Program-made: the position numbers and the translations under genes | Source: Epithemia pelagica | Taxonomy: Eukaryota > Bacillariophyta > Bacillariophyceae > Surirellales > Surirellaceae | NCBI GenBank assembly: GCA_946965045.2 | Contig: OX337228.1 | Location: 4,774,001 to 4,838,000, forward strand | Length of the DNA stretch: 64,000 bases | Direction: 5' to 3' | Part shown: in pieces, positions 1 to 10,332 of the stretch | How positions within the stretch are numbered: position 1 is the stretch's first letter | Layout: the number at the start of each line of letters is the position of its first letter | The notes under the pieces: model-generated | Told to the model about the DNA's origin: nothing | The model's database searches: none | The model's input: the letters and a program-made list of their open reading frames with translations, nothing else

Positions 1-1
1 A

Positions 2-1081
2 ACTTTGTATGGACTTTGGGATCCTACCCTACGTCGGACCATTGACACGGCCTTGTTGGCGGCCTTGACCGAAGAAGAGAGTGTCAGTTCCTTGCCCACC
101 ATGACGGAATTGCTTCCCTGGATACGAGAACGATTGCCATCCTCTCTCGTTTCGCGGAATGATACCACAACTGCGAAGATAGAGTCGTCCATGGTCCAAG
201 CCGTGGCACCCTTGTACCAACCAGTCCAATCGCCATGGTATGCCAGCACCAACCACCACAAGGACCATGACGGAGCAAACCAGGACGACGAAGAATCGCT
301 GGAATTTGGAGTGGGTGTCTTGCCTGCACCGTGTCCGGGTGGCGGCGCAAGTGTCCATGTCGCTCGCTTGGTGTATCAATCCATTCTTGTCAAATACCGC
401 AAGGCAACCACGAGCCACAACAACAACAACACTAAGCGAACGACGAGCACCTCCAAAATTTGGACGCAAGACGATCTCGTAACACAATGGCAATTGGAAT
501 ATCCGGGAAACCACGATCCTCATCCCTTTTTCGTGGGAGCCACGACCAAGGACGACCAGACCCATCAGGAACCGACACGGCTGCTGGTCTTGTATTTGCA
601 AGGATTAGCGGTCCGCGTTGGTGCTTCCCTACAATTGGACCAGCCGAACGACACTCACGAAACGACGGACGACGCTCCATCATCCTCCACAACGGGGCCT
701 CACTGGATGTACTTTCCCATTCATATTCCGGTTGCGACGACAACACCGACAACCCAAGAAACGGATACTACCAACCACAACAACAACAGCAATAACAAGA
801 CGAACCGAGATCCCGTGGACCAAACCATGCACGACTACTTTGCCACAACTCTCTGTGCGGTATCATCGACACCGACGGGGCCGAACGCCATGTATCATGC
901 CATTCAACAGGACGATTTGCTTCTTCACCTCAAATTCTTGTCCAATTGGATGGGATCTCTTCAATATTCACCCACGACGTTGTTGCAACGATACTTTGTC
1001 CGATCTGAGAATGACCTGGAATCTCCAGAAAAAAACGAGGAGACTTGCTACTATGCCTTTCAATCGCCGTTTACAGTATAA
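2..1081 (+). CDS. Unknown protein, C-terminal part (5' end outside window)
   Basis: The frame is open from the first bases of the window and ends at TAA 1079-1081, so only the last ~359 residues are seen and the start is missing. The protein alternates apparently ordered stretches (a Leu/Trp-rich segment near residues 1-45; a block near residues 150-205 holding IWTQDDLVTQWQ and YLQGLAVRVG) with Asn/Thr-rich linkers. No signal peptide or membrane segment is visible in this part. The middle block vaguely recalls the winged-helix part of cohesion factor DCC1, but too weakly to name it. It converges on the galactosyltransferase gene, with 68 bp between the stops. Confidence 0.6.
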   Translation, partial: TLYGLWDPTLRRTIDTALLAALTEEESVSSLPTMTELLPWIRERLPSSLVSRNDTTTAKIESSMVQAVAPLYQPVQSPWYASTNHHKDHDGANQDDEESLEFGVGVLPAPCPGGGASVHVARLVYQSILVKYRKATTSHNNNNTKRTTSTSKIWTQDDLVTQWQLEYPGNHDPHPFFVGATTKDDQTHQEPTRLLVLYLQGLAVRVGASLQLDQPNDTHETTDDAPSSSTTGPHWMYFPIHIPVATTTPTTQETDTTNHNNNSNNKTNRDPVDQTMHDYFATTLCAVSSTPTGPNAMYHAIQQDDLLLHLKFLSNWMGSLQYSPTTLLQRYFVRSENDLESPEKNEETCYYAFQSPFTV

Positions 1082-1149
1082 GGATGCGTGGGAACAACCA
1101 AGACAGTCAACTGTTTTTGAATGCTACATTATATTTCTACTAGTTTCAT

Positions 1150-2646
1150 CTATTTGTTGGGGGGCTTGGTGGCGGAATTTGTAGTGGATGGTGTCGTAGC
1201 ACTTTGTGTTGGTTGCAGTGTGTCGTTGGTTGGTTTGTCACTTGTTTCGACGGTGCTTTCGCAATTGGTATAACACTTTTCCATGGATGCCTTATCGACC
1301 TTGACTTGTATGTGATGAATCTCGGCAAATCCTTGGAGCGATGGCCGGTTGGACAAGTCCCACGAGGTTCGATTCACGACATGATAGCGCGTTTGTCTCC
1401 ACCCACCCGAGGCGGTGACCGTGGGACTTTTGCCTGTAAACAAAAAGGAATAATACCGGGCCCGATTAAACTTTTTGGCTTCGGCAATGACCGCCCCTCG
1501 TTGATGATTGTGGGACTTTTCTGAAATGGCCGTAAAGACTCCTTGGGTGTCCTGTTCCGATGGTCGAAAGGGCTCGCCATTCGGATCCTTGGTACAATCG
1601 ACCAATCCCATAAAGGCCAATCGCACATACAAATCATCGTCTTCTCCGCCCCATCCCTGCAACTGATTGTCCATGCCATTCACGGCGGCCCAGTGTTGCT
1701 GATGCATGGCCATGACAGCACCGACAAAGGTGGGATAATAAATGGTGAAATTGTAGTTTTCGGGCCGGGTGGCCAAATGAGTTGGTTTGGTACAGTTGTG
1801 GTAGGGAACTTGGGCAAAAAATCCGGGTACCAAATCGACATCGTGTTGGACAATGCATTCGGTATCGCTGGACACATGATCCAAACCCACATTCATTAAC
1901 AAGGCGCGATTAAAAAGTTCTGTATCGGCTTGTTCCACAATGTACAAGGCAAAGGAATGATTGGAAAATTCCCGGTCCGGTTCTTGTTGATCGGGAAAAA
2001 GGCGGTCCTCCACATTGGGTTGCGGGTAATGATACTTGAAATACATGGACATGTACTTCAAGAAGCGTTCTAAATGATAGGCTCGATCACGATAGGGAAT
2101 GACAATGGCATGTCGGTGATGACGGTGACGAGGTTGCGGTTGTGATTTTGTTGGTGCTGGTGCAGACGTTTGTGGATCCTCCTCTTGGACCATATTGTTT
2201 GTGGCTGTTGTGGTCGTCCTTGTCGTCTGGTTTTGGTTCGTAGCGTCTAAAGAATAATCCAATCGGTGAATGACCCATGAATCCTTGGTACCATTGGCAA
2301 CTTCACGACAAACATTGGCACGTGACATGCCCTTGCGTTTTTTGTGAATGACGGCTCGGGGCAAACTGGCTTGTACCATGTCCAACCATTTTCGCTTTTC
2401 CGACACTCGTTGTTCCCAATCCACTGGTTGCGGTTGGGGAAACTTGCTGGTCGGTGTTGGGGGAGTCGTCGTTGCGGACTGGAGGACGTTGGATGTGACG
2501 ACCAGGTCTTCAATATGGTTGTCGATCCAATCCATATCCGTGTACTGCTTCCTCATAAACCAGACTTGAACCAGGCCCATCAAGGCAAGGGAAATGACCA
2601 TTTTCCATGCAAAAGGCATGCGTAATAGAGTATCCAAAGCATCCAT
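1150..2646 (-). CDS. Beta-1,4-galactosyltransferase-like glycosyltransferase (GT7), Golgi type II membrane protein
   Basis: GT7 enzymes transfer Gal or GalNAc from a UDP-sugar to terminal GlcNAc/Glc/Xyl in the Golgi lumen. The 498-residue protein starts at ATG 2646 (the frame opens further upstream only through a TTG). It has one hydrophobic anchor at about residues 10-30, an Asn/Thr-rich stem, then the family blocks in order: IVIPYRDR (~residue 182), FNRA, the metal-binding DVDL (~269) and GWGGEDDD (~332). These motifs make the family assignment firm. The acceptor sugar cannot be told. An unusually long Thr/Gln/Pro-rich linker separates anchor and catalytic domain. No intron is needed. Confidence 0.85.
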   Translation of the reverse strand: MDALDTLLRMPFAWKMVISLALMGLVQVWFMRKQYTDMDWIDNHIEDLVVTSNVLQSATTTPPTPTSKFPQPQPVDWEQRVSEKRKWLDMVQASLPRAVIHKKRKGMSRANVCREVANGTKDSWVIHRLDYSLDATNQNQTTRTTTTATNNMVQEEDPQTSAPAPTKSQPQPRHRHHRHAIVIPYRDRAYHLERFLKYMSMYFKYHYPQPNVEDRLFPDQQEPDREFSNHSFALYIVEQADTELFNRALLMNVGLDHVSSDTECIVQHDVDLVPGFFAQVPYHNCTKPTHLATRPENYNFTIYYPTFVGAVMAMHQQHWAAVNGMDNQLQGWGGEDDDLYVRLAFMGLVDCTKDPNGEPFRPSEQDTQGVFTAISEKSHNHQRGAVIAEAKKFNRARYYSFLFTGKSPTVTASGGWRQTRYHVVNRTSWDLSNRPSLQGFAEIHHIQVKVDKASMEKCYTNCESTVETSDKPTNDTLQPTQSATTPSTTNSATKPPNK

Positions 2647-3088
2647 GATGGTAGCCCGATATTCACTCTCGCTGTGACGACAATCCAAGTCCGGTCAGGT
2701 TTTAGGTTGTCTTCACGACGCCGTGCTGCTCGACTTTGTGAGACGAGTGTGTTTGTTTCGTGTAGGTCCTTTTTTGCAGTCATCCGTTACCAAAGGAAAT
2801 GGGTGGGGAATGGGGCAATTACAAAGCCTACACTATAAATATGGTAGTACCAATACAACTATTGCGTAAAATGTTCGTAGGTCCTATCCCTATCCCGATT
2901 CTGGAAACTTTGCCGGGGATCCATAGCTATGTGGAACCAGCAGTCGAGCAGCTGGTGGAGCATAGGAGTAGGTAGTCTCATTAATGGCGAAATGCGAAAG
3001 GCAATAAAAGCTTAACGGCTCATATTGTAGAAACGACCTAGGTCTTTAGATATTCAAGGTCAACCACATCCTCTATGATGCGTACTTC
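2647..3088. other. Intergenic region upstream of the GT7 gene
   Basis: About 440 bp between the start of the GT7 gene and the stop of the next minus-strand gene. It should hold the GT7 promoter and the 3' end of the large plastid protein gene. I see no conserved ORF, tRNA or repeat. An AT-rich CACTATAAATATGG stretch lies near 2830-2843, on the plus strand and so not obviously serving either gene. Confidence 0.4.
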
Positions 3089-6000
3089 TCAAAAATCAAA
3101 TCGCTCCATCTCTCCTTGTTTGCCGAGTGCATCGACGGCTTGGTCAAAGTCTTGGGTATCCCGTGCCGCCTGGAGTCTTTGTTGTGTTGCCTTGCGTCGA
3201 TCCAGCAAAATTTTCTTTTGCCGAGCGGCCCAGTCATCGGCATCCTTGGCCTTGAGAGCAATACGTTCCGGTGGTAGTAATTCATGAACGTCCCGATAAA
3301 GTTGCAAAATTTGATTGGTAAGACCGGCCAAGACAAAGGTTTCCTCCTGACCAGCCGGTGTATCGCCACCAAATTCTCCTCGTGCCCCATCTCCCAGGGC
3401 CCCTGCCAAGTTGTCCACCACGGACACAAATGGTCGAACGTCCAAGGTGGGCATGACATCAATAAGCTTTTCCAATAGCATGCGTCGTTCCGTGGGTGTT
3501 TCCATTCTCAATACGTATCCAATGTGGTCCATGTATCGCTGGATACCTCGTGCCAATTCGGTGTACACTCCATTTTGCACAATTTTCAAGACGCACCACC
3601 ATTGGTTGTGTTGGGGATCGTCCAAGACACCGGCCCGGGCCAATCGACCTTCTTCTTCGGCCACGGCAAACTTGAGGTAGGCCACAAAGGCATCGTCGAA
3701 CAAGGGCCGCATATCTCGGACGACATCCGTCAAGGCCATGGCCGTTTCTTCTTCCGTCTTGTGCATCGGATCCATGGCTACCTTGCAAATGGAACGAATA
3801 ATCTCCAATTGTTGTGCTTCCAGTTCCGCACCCAATGCTCGGGCTTCCTTGACCAAGAGTTGCGCCTGAACAACCAACTGACCCAATAGTTCGCGTTCAC
3901 GAACATTGTCACGTTCGACCGAATCGTCCGCCTCTACCGAAGAGTCGTCGGGACCACCTTGGGATTCCGTGCGCAGTGATTCGAGATCACGCTCGACCAT
4001 ATTGGAAATGCGTTCTCGCATCAGTTGTACAAAATTGTCGGACAAGAGAACGTCCTTGTAATTCATGGCTATTTCCCGAACGCGATCTTCAGGTTGATTC
4101 CACAGCTCGTCCACCAAGAGTTGTAATCGAGAGCGTTCCTTTAACAGTTGCAAAGGATCTCGAATCAAGCCAATGGAAACGGCATCGTGCATTACCTTTC
4201 TCATGTTTCGAACTTGCTCCTCCGTCACTTTTTGTTTTCCAATGGTATATTCGGTTACATTGGACAATGTGACTGTTTCGTTGAGGCGAGAGAGGGCACT
4301 GGCGGCAAATTCGGCTTGTGTCACCGCTTCTTGCATGGCCTTGGGCATTCGTTCCAATTGCTTCTTCCAGTCTTTGGTTCCCGGCAAGGCACCGGGCCAG
4401 TTGACAGCTGTTTCTGGGTCTACATTGGGGTTGTATACCTCTGGTCCTGAAAATATGTCCAGAGACGGTCTGCTACCTTCTGCCATGTCTGGTTCGTCCC
4501 CTAACGGAGACTTGTTGAGTTTGACTTGTAACTCTACAAGGTCTTCTTCCAAGACACGAGCATAGTCTGACACATCCTTCTCATTTGCAATAAGACGATT
4601 CACATCGTTTTCAGTGGTCCCTCCTTCGGACTGCAACGACTGAGGGTTGTTTAGGGAGGTTGTGATCCGATTATCAGCCAGACGTTCTCCCGCTTCAAAC
4701 ATTTGTTTCAATTCATCTTCTGGCGATGGAACTCTCATGTTTGGTATATCTTGTTCATAGTCTTTCACTTGGACATTGGTTTGCCCCACTGGCTCTTGTT
4801 TCTGTTGATGCTGCTGTTGAAGAAACTCTTTGGCTTTTTCAAATGCGCCGCTGACAAAGCCGTCCCCGATGCGTTCCTCTTTTTCTTTGGCATCGCCAAA
4901 TTGCATGACCGATTCCAATAGTTGCTCGGGTGTCAGATCTGGTGCACCGTCTGCCATTTCATCCAGCGCTTCTTTGGCCGTCCGCATGACAGTGTCATTG
5001 TCCTCCTCCTCTTTCGCCGCGACTCGTGTCTTGGTGTCGGTTGTAGGATCCGCCCGCTGCTTTTTTGGTTTTGAATGTGAATTTCTTGCAGCCTTGTTGG
5101 ATTCTTTCTTGCTACGGGAATCCTTCTTCTCCATTGTGGTTGGTCGCAATTCTGCCGTTGTATTATTGGTAGCTTTGGTCGTCATGGAGCGTGCGCTCGC
5201 AGTCGTTTTGGCAGCTTTCGTATCGTTGGTCTTGTAGTCCTTTTGATGATAATCACGAGGACGCGAAATGGTTTGAAAAAAGGCTCGAGGTCCTCGATTT
5301 TCGGGACGCAAACTGGCGGGTTGAAGCGTGGTCAAGTCCACTGGATCTGGTAGTACGGTACGAGTACTGGACGAACCCGCCATTGGCATGGTGGTGGTTG
5401 CTGTGGTGGTTTGTTTGGACGGGCCGTCGTCCTTCGGGATAGGTTTCGAGACGCGGCCGGCTACAGAACCAGTCTTCTTCTTTTTCGTGGGAGATGATTG
5501 TTGTCGTCGTCGTTGCTGAGCAATTTGTCGTGCTGCGGTGACCGCAAAGCCTTCGGTTTGGCGTTGTTGGGCAATCGTTTGAGCCGCCCGGACGGCATAG
5601 TCATGGGCCGCCCCGGCGACAGGGTCCCTTGTTTTTTGTGGGGGCTGCATGTCACGCGTCGGCGTTTCGGGTGTTGGTGGTGATTCCTTTACAATTTCTG
5701 CATCAATCACGGAAGTAGGAGTAGTAGGAGTAGTAGGATGATGGTGATCGTGATGCTGGTTGGTTTGGTGAGCGGATGGTTCGTGTTGTTGTTTCTTGGT
5801 TTGTTCCTCCAACTGGCTCAATTCTTGCAAGTCCTCTTCGCCCCACAATTCTCCCACCCAATCCGGTGACGACGACGACGACGACGACATGTCCAACTCC
5901 GTGGAGAATGGCAAATCCACAGACTTGGGGCTGGACGGATCCTCGACCAAAGAACCAGACGAGGAGGAAGAGGAGGAACAAGTACAAGTGGATGGACGAC

Positions 6001-6988
6001 GACGACTTGTTGTTGGCTGGTTGGCCAAGCGTGTTGCTGTTGTGGGGGCAACGACAAAATCTTGCAAGGATCGATCCAAATGTTTGACAATTTCTTGTTC
6101 CGAGGCCGCAAACAAGTTTTGTACCATGGGTGGCAATTGGGAAAAGGCGTCGGCGGCATGAATACTCTTTTTTACCACAATCAACAAGCCCACCATCATC
6201 CTAGTACGGCCCGACTCGGCGGACGACGACACGGACGGTGGTGGGGTGACGACCACCACTTCGACTTGCATGGTCGTGGCAACGGGGAGTGGAGACAAGG
6301 GAGATTCCAAAATCAAGACGGCCGGATCAGTGTTCTCCTCCTGTTGGGAATTGTGTTTTGGATGTTGGTTGGATTCCGTCGACGACACTGACGGGAGCGG
6401 TGCATCGAGGTAGTCATTCATGTCGATTGTATCACGTTTGTCGTTCTCGTTCTCGTTCGGGTGATTCTGGTTGTCATGGTCGTCGTGGGGAGTGTATTCC
6501 TGCGACACGGGTTGGATATTGTAGACCATGGGCAATCGTTCTGGCAATTGCCATTCGTCTTGCAAAAAGGCAATGAGGGAGGCCAGAAATTCCCATTCAT
6601 CATCTTGTTGTTGCAGCTGCTTTTCTGGATGTTGTCGTCGTGGCTGAATCACTTTTTGATAAATCACCTTGGCATGATCCTTTCCTCCTCCCATTGAGTT
6701 GTTGGCAAAAAAGGATGGAGAGGATGATGATGAGGACGGCGATCGTGTGGCCCCGAGAGATGTTATTCGTCGCGGCGAAGCACGGTAAGGACGGTGGATT
6801 CGGAAGGCAAACCGTGGAATCGACGGACAGGACGAGGTTGGAAAGGCCACTACGGTTCCCATGCAAAATGTACAATGTAACCTGGCCAAGAAAGTGGTCC
6901 AGAGTGGTATCCATGACAACAACCAAACTCGTGTCTTGTGTTTTCCCGTGCCAGTCCGTCGAGTACCACCACGTGATGACGAGGACAT
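3089..6988 (-). CDS. Large putative plastid-targeted protein of unknown function
   Basis: A 1,299-residue protein if translation starts at ATG 6988; an earlier in-frame ATG at 7108 adds 40 residues but would bury the signal peptide. From 6988 there is a basic n-region, a hydrophobic segment at ~residues 20-45 and then VVAFPTSS, which fits the diatom signal-peptide cleavage site followed by Phe that sends proteins into the plastid. Residues ~100-750 are low complexity (Ser, Gln, Thr, Lys/Arg runs) with a short duplicated AVRAAQTIAQQ-like unit. The last ~500 residues look ordered, mostly helical and charged, with a Trp-rich NQWWCVLKIVQNGVY block near the end. No known domain was recognised. The ordered C-terminus is probably the functional part. 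Confidence 0.6.
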   Translation of the reverse strand: MSSSSRGGTRRTGTGKHKTRVWLLSWIPLWTTFLARLHCTFCMGTVVAFPTSSCPSIPRFAFRIHRPYRASPRRITSLGATRSPSSSSSSPSFFANNSMGGGKDHAKVIYQKVIQPRRQHPEKQLQQQDDEWEFLASLIAFLQDEWQLPERLPMVYNIQPVSQEYTPHDDHDNQNHPNENENDKRDTIDMNDYLDAPLPSVSSTESNQHPKHNSQQEENTDPAVLILESPLSPLPVATTMQVEVVVVTPPPSVSSSAESGRTRMMVGLLIVVKKSIHAADAFSQLPPMVQNLFAASEQEIVKHLDRSLQDFVVAPTTATRLANQPTTSRRRPSTCTCSSSSSSSGSLVEDPSSPKSVDLPFSTELDMSSSSSSSPDWVGELWGEEDLQELSQLEEQTKKQQHEPSAHQTNQHHDHHHPTTPTTPTSVIDAEIVKESPPTPETPTRDMQPPQKTRDPVAGAAHDYAVRAAQTIAQQRQTEGFAVTAARQIAQQRRRQQSSPTKKKKTGSVAGRVSKPIPKDDGPSKQTTTATTTMPMAGSSSTRTVLPDPVDLTTLQPASLRPENRGPRAFFQTISRPRDYHQKDYKTNDTKAAKTTASARSMTTKATNNTTAELRPTTMEKKDSRSKKESNKAARNSHSKPKKQRADPTTDTKTRVAAKEEEDNDTVMRTAKEALDEMADGAPDLTPEQLLESVMQFGDAKEKEERIGDGFVSGAFEKAKEFLQQQHQQKQEPVGQTNVQVKDYEQDIPNMRVPSPEDELKQMFEAGERLADNRITTSLNNPQSLQSEGGTTENDVNRLIANEKDVSDYARVLEEDLVELQVKLNKSPLGDEPDMAEGSRPSLDIFSGPEVYNPNVDPETAVNWPGALPGTKDWKKQLERMPKAMQEAVTQAEFAASALSRLNETVTLSNVTEYTIGKQKVTEEQVRNMRKVMHDAVSIGLIRDPLQLLKERSRLQLLVDELWNQPEDRVREIAMNYKDVLLSDNFVQLMRERISNMVERDLESLRTESQGGPDDSSVEADDSVERDNVRERELLGQLVVQAQLLVKEARALGAELEAQQLEIIRSICKVAMDPMHKTEEETAMALTDVVRDMRPLFDDAFVAYLKFAVAEEEGRLARAGVLDDPQHNQWWCVLKIVQNGVYTELARGIQRYMDHIGYVLRMETPTERRMLLEKLIDVMPTLDVRPFVSVVDNLAGALGDGARGEFGGDTPAGQEETFVLAGLTNQILQLYRDVHELLPPERIALKAKDADDWAARQKKILLDRRKATQQRLQAARDTQDFDQAVDALGKQGEMERFDF
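5868..5888. repeat. (GAC)7 microsatellite inside a coding region
   Basis: Seven perfect GAC units. Read on the minus strand they encode part of a serine run in the low-complexity half of the large plastid-type protein. Length changes would keep the frame. Confidence 0.8.
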
Positions 6989-8130
6989 GTTCCTTGGCAG
7001 GGGAGTCGTCGTAGATTTGTGAGAAGAAGACAAAAGGTCTAGACTTTCTGGTGGTTTTCTTCTGAATGATGGCTGTTCGAAGTCATGTTCAAGCATCGTA
7101 TTCGTCATGGTCGTATCTCAACAAGATGATGATGGATGTCTCCCTGCCATTGCAAATTGGACAACCACAAACTGTAGAGAAGCCAAATGGCAAATTGTTC
7201 TGTGCGGTCTGTTGGTGGCGACTGGCGACAATCGTCCGTCCACCTTCCCCACTTCCGAATGGAGGATAGTACGGGACCAAGAATAAAACCCTATTTCCTC
7301 GCGTATTAGTTTTGGGCAGGTACCCATCCTAGTTTTCCAGAGTGTGGACCCAACAGTATTGATGAAAGTGCGTCAGAATGTCATCCACGTGGGAGCCAAT
7401 TGCGCCATCCCCGAACCCCCCACACGCTCCGAGTCAGCGGCCAGATGTTCCGTCCATCACCCATCACCCATCATCCATCCATCACATATCATCGCCACCA
7501 CTTCTTCTGTTGGCTCAGCCATCACAAAAACCATTCACACAAGAAGAACGCGGCACGCACTTAGTTGTGTTTGCGTTCGGTTGGTGTCATCGTGGTTGTC
7601 GGTGATTGTCCATTGCCCTTCTTCTTGCTCCAGTAATCCATTGCAAGACCAGCAGTTCTTTTCTTTCATACAACAACAACAATTCTGGACAACATGGATC
7701 GAACGAACGGCTATGCCGGATTGACCCGGTTCTCTGCCATGGGTGAGTTTTATTGGGTGGCATCAAGACAGTACTAGGATACTAGGAGAGAGAGCGAGAG
7801 CGTGCTGAATGAGTAGAGCGTTTTGTTGTAGAGAGTCTTGACCAACGATGCTCTGTCCGGATCGATTGACCATGGCGTATGCGGTTGATGGGGAACGGAA
7901 TTTCTCGTGCGGCTGGGGTGTACGCGGTCTTTTTCGGTGTTGTTGGTTGTTGTGCGACTGCGGCTTGTGGTTGACACCGGCCCTGTGATTGACACGTATC
8001 TTGGTGGACGTTTGGGTCTCTTGTCTCTTGTTGTTGTTGTTGTATTCTGTGTGGGTTGTATCCAATCTATAGAATTACAGTCCTTTGCTCACGGTGCAAT
8101 CTTGTGTTTCGTTTCGGTGTTGATTTTCTC
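6989..8130. promoter_or_regulatory. Divergent promoter region with possible 5' exon and intron of the sigma-factor gene
   Basis: About 1.1 kb separates the chosen start of the minus-strand plastid-type gene from the sigma-factor ATG at 8131. It should hold both promoters. Several short ORFs occur but none looks conserved. The part from 7694 on reads well as a short first exon (ATG 7694, GTGAGT donor at 7743) and an intron ending at 8080 that joins in frame to the sigma factor. The region also has CCATCACCCATC-type repeats around 7455-7490 and CAA/GTT runs. Confidence 0.4.
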
Positions 8131-9792
8131 ATGGTTTGGTGGACAGCCACACTCTTGTTTGCGTCTTCTGCGCCCATGGCTGTGGAGGCCTACCTGCATC
8201 CTCCGGGGGTGACAGGGAGGAGGATTGTACCGTCACAACCACAACAACCACCACAACCACCATCAGTGTGGTCCAGCCCCGCCTTGTTTCGTCCCTATCT
8301 GCGACAACGACCAACGGTTTGTCATGCAGTGTCTTCTGCTCTGTGGACCGAGCAAGAGGCGGCGGCGGCGACACTGGATGCCACGGCCACCCTACCTTCG
8401 TATCCATCCGTGCCATTGGCCATGGTGGACCCAGAGGACACGTCGTCCTTTGCCTTTGGCAATTCTCTTTTCTCGGCCTCTCAATCATCCTCGGCTCGGT
8501 CCTCCGAGTCACAACAACAGCCCTTGTGGATTTCGGTAGATGACGTTTCCACTGTCGCGCCGCCCTCACAACCACCAGTCCGCCCACCTTCCGCACCCTC
8601 CTCGAAACAGGACGAGCCTCTCAAACCGTCCTCCGTCTCGGAGTCGATTGCCAAGAATAAAGTTCCCATTGGTACCAGCGTCATGGGTGACTCGGTTTCT
8701 CCTTCGGAACAGGGCATTGCGGAAGCACGATTGAAGGAGGACATGATGTCCTCCAAACTACAGGCTCGCGTCGAAGAGACGGGCTACGACAGCATGCGCA
8801 GTTACATGAAGACCATGTGCAATCACGATTTGTTGAATAAGAATGAAGAGATTATTCTCGCCCGGGAAATTCAAATTTTGATTCAATGGGAGGCGATCCG
8901 CGAACAATTGGAAGCCGATTTGCTGCGGCCACCCACGTACCAAGAATGGGCCAATCGGATTCAAGCCGATTTGACCGTAGCCGAGTTGAAGAAGCAAATT
9001 CGTCGTTCCTTGCGGGCCAAGGCGGCCTTGACCGAATCCAATATTCGGTTGGTGGTGAGTATTGCCAAAAAGTACCAACATCGGGGCTTGTCCTTTCAAG
9101 ATTTGTCACAAGAAGGTATTTTGGGATTGACACGGGCGTGTGAAAAGTTTGATCCGGAACGGGGCTTTCGCTTTTCGACCTACGCGTCCTGGTGGATTAA
9201 GCAAAGTGTCATGCGGGCCATTGCCGATCAAGGACGAACCATTCGGTTGCCCGTGCACATTCACGATCAATTGAATGCCTTGCGACGAGCGGAACGCGAG
9301 TTGGCCGCCGAGTTGGGTCGAGAACCCACCTTGCCGGAGATTGCCAAACATTCAGGCTTGAAACCCAAAAAGATTGAATTTTTGAACCGCGTCTCGCAAG
9401 ATTCCGTCTCCATGGAACAAGAAATCCGCACCAGCAAGAATAAGGGTTCTTCTGCGGGTGTGGGTGGTCAAAGTTCCTCCAGTTCGGATCGGTCCTTGAC
9501 GGTTTCGGATCTTTTGAGTGATCCGGACGATCAACCGGCGGAACAAGCCTCGTATCAAATGCTCAAGGATGATATCAGTCGTTTGATTTGTACATTGAAC
9601 TCGCGCGAACAGGCCGTTATTCGAATGCGGTTTGGATTGGACGATGGCAAGGCCAAAACCTTGGAAGAAATTGGACGGCGCTTTTCGGTCACGCGTGAAC
9701 GGATACGGCAAATCGAAGCTCGGGCCTTGCAAAAATTGCGTCAACCCTATCGCAACCATGCTGTCAAGGGATATGTACGAGATTATGCCTAA
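8131..9792 (+). CDS. Plastid RNA polymerase sigma-70 factor (nuclear-encoded)
   Basis: Bacterial-type sigma factor that directs the plastid-encoded RNA polymerase to promoters. From ATG 8131 the protein is 554 residues. It starts with a hydrophobic signal peptide ending near AVEAYLHP, followed by ~180 Ser/Pro-rich residues acting as transit peptide and linker. The sigma core follows: region 2 at ~residues 300-370 ([12 protein letters not shown], the [11 protein letters not shown] box), region 3, then region 4 with the helix-turn-helix [18 protein letters not shown] near the C-terminus. The family is certain and plastid import is inferred. The true start may be an upstream exon at 7694-7742 spliced to 8081; that ATG has a better context (A at -3) and the phase fits exactly. 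Confidence 0.9.
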   Translation: MVWWTATLLFASSAPMAVEAYLHPPGVTGRRIVPSQPQQPPQPPSVWSSPALFRPYLRQRPTVCHAVSSALWTEQEAAAATLDATATLPSYPSVPLAMVDPEDTSSFAFGNSLFSASQSSSARSSESQQQPLWISVDDVSTVAPPSQPPVRPPSAPSSKQDEPLKPSSVSESIAKNKVPIGTSVMGDSVSPSEQGIAEARLKEDMMSSKLQARVEETGYDSMRSYMKTMCNHDLLNKNEEIILAREIQILIQWEAIREQLEADLLRPPTYQEWANRIQADLTVAELKKQIRRSLRAKAALTESNIRLVVSIAKKYQHRGLSFQDLSQEGILGLTRACEKFDPERGFRFSTYASWWIKQSVMRAIADQGRTIRLPVHIHDQLNALRRAERELAAELGREPTLPEIAKHSGLKPKKIEFLNRVSQDSVSMEQEIRTSKNKGSSAGVGGQSSSSSDRSLTVSDLLSDPDDQPAEQASYQMLKDDISRLICTLNSREQAVIRMRFGLDDGKAKTLEEIGRRFSVTRERIRQIEARALQKLRQPYRNHAVKGYVRDYA

Positions 9793-10332
9793 CACCGCAA
9801 CCTCGAACATGTGTAGAAAGTGCAAATAGAGAATAGGAAGAACCAAGGATGTCATGTGTTTGTCTTTAATGTAGCGGGTACTTGCTCGTAGGACTCGTAG
9901 AGATTGAAGAACTCGTTTGGGTGAACTCATAGAGTTGACGACATGGACCGGACCCTGTAATCCGACAGTTCTAGGGAACACCAAATGTGTAAAAACGTCC
10001 TCTAAAAGGGCACCGCAACAATTTCCCCTCAAGAAGCAACAATTACTCTCATCAGCAGGCCTAGGTAGGTGTTGAGATGGAGGACCACTCTAGAGTGCAC
10101 TAGAAAGAGAGCTACCACTACTTCCAGCCGTGGTGTACGGAGGCAAGGGTATCTTTGCGCCGTCTGTCTGTGGGCAGTGTGCTATAGGCGAACTGTTATT
10201 TGGAGAATCTTCTCTCCATCCATCACGGTAGGATCTTTGGTTCCGACCACAGACGTTGGGTTTGGGTTCCATCAAACCAAGGGAAGGAACCCTTATTATT
10301 ACATTACAGAGCCATCAATATATTGGAACACA
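9793..10332. other. Intergenic region between sigma factor and phosphoglycerate mutase
   Basis: 540 bp. It holds the 3' end of the sigma-factor gene and the promoter of the mutase gene. A 226-codon minus-strand ORF that reaches into it mostly shadows the sigma gene and resembles nothing known. No RNA gene or repeat seen. Confidence 0.4.

Noticed and set aside
1360-1380. GGTTCGATTC, resembling a tRNA B box
   Set aside because: It is inside the conserved galactosyltransferase coding sequence and no acceptor stem or A box could be folded around it. No tRNA gene was found in the window.
5810-6090. GAC-rich and other simple repeats as a CRISPR-like or satellite array
   Set aside because: They are short microsatellites encoding Ser runs in a real gene. 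No spaced repeats were seen anywhere.
7344-7724. 126-codon plus-strand ORF between the plastid-type gene and sigma factor
   Set aside because: Simple-sequence composition (CATCAC repeats), no domain, and it overlaps the proposed first sigma exon in another frame.
9352-10032. 226-codon minus-strand ORF after the sigma factor
   Set aside because: Most of it is the antisense of sigma region 3-4, and the rest lies in the intergenic region. No conserved motif.
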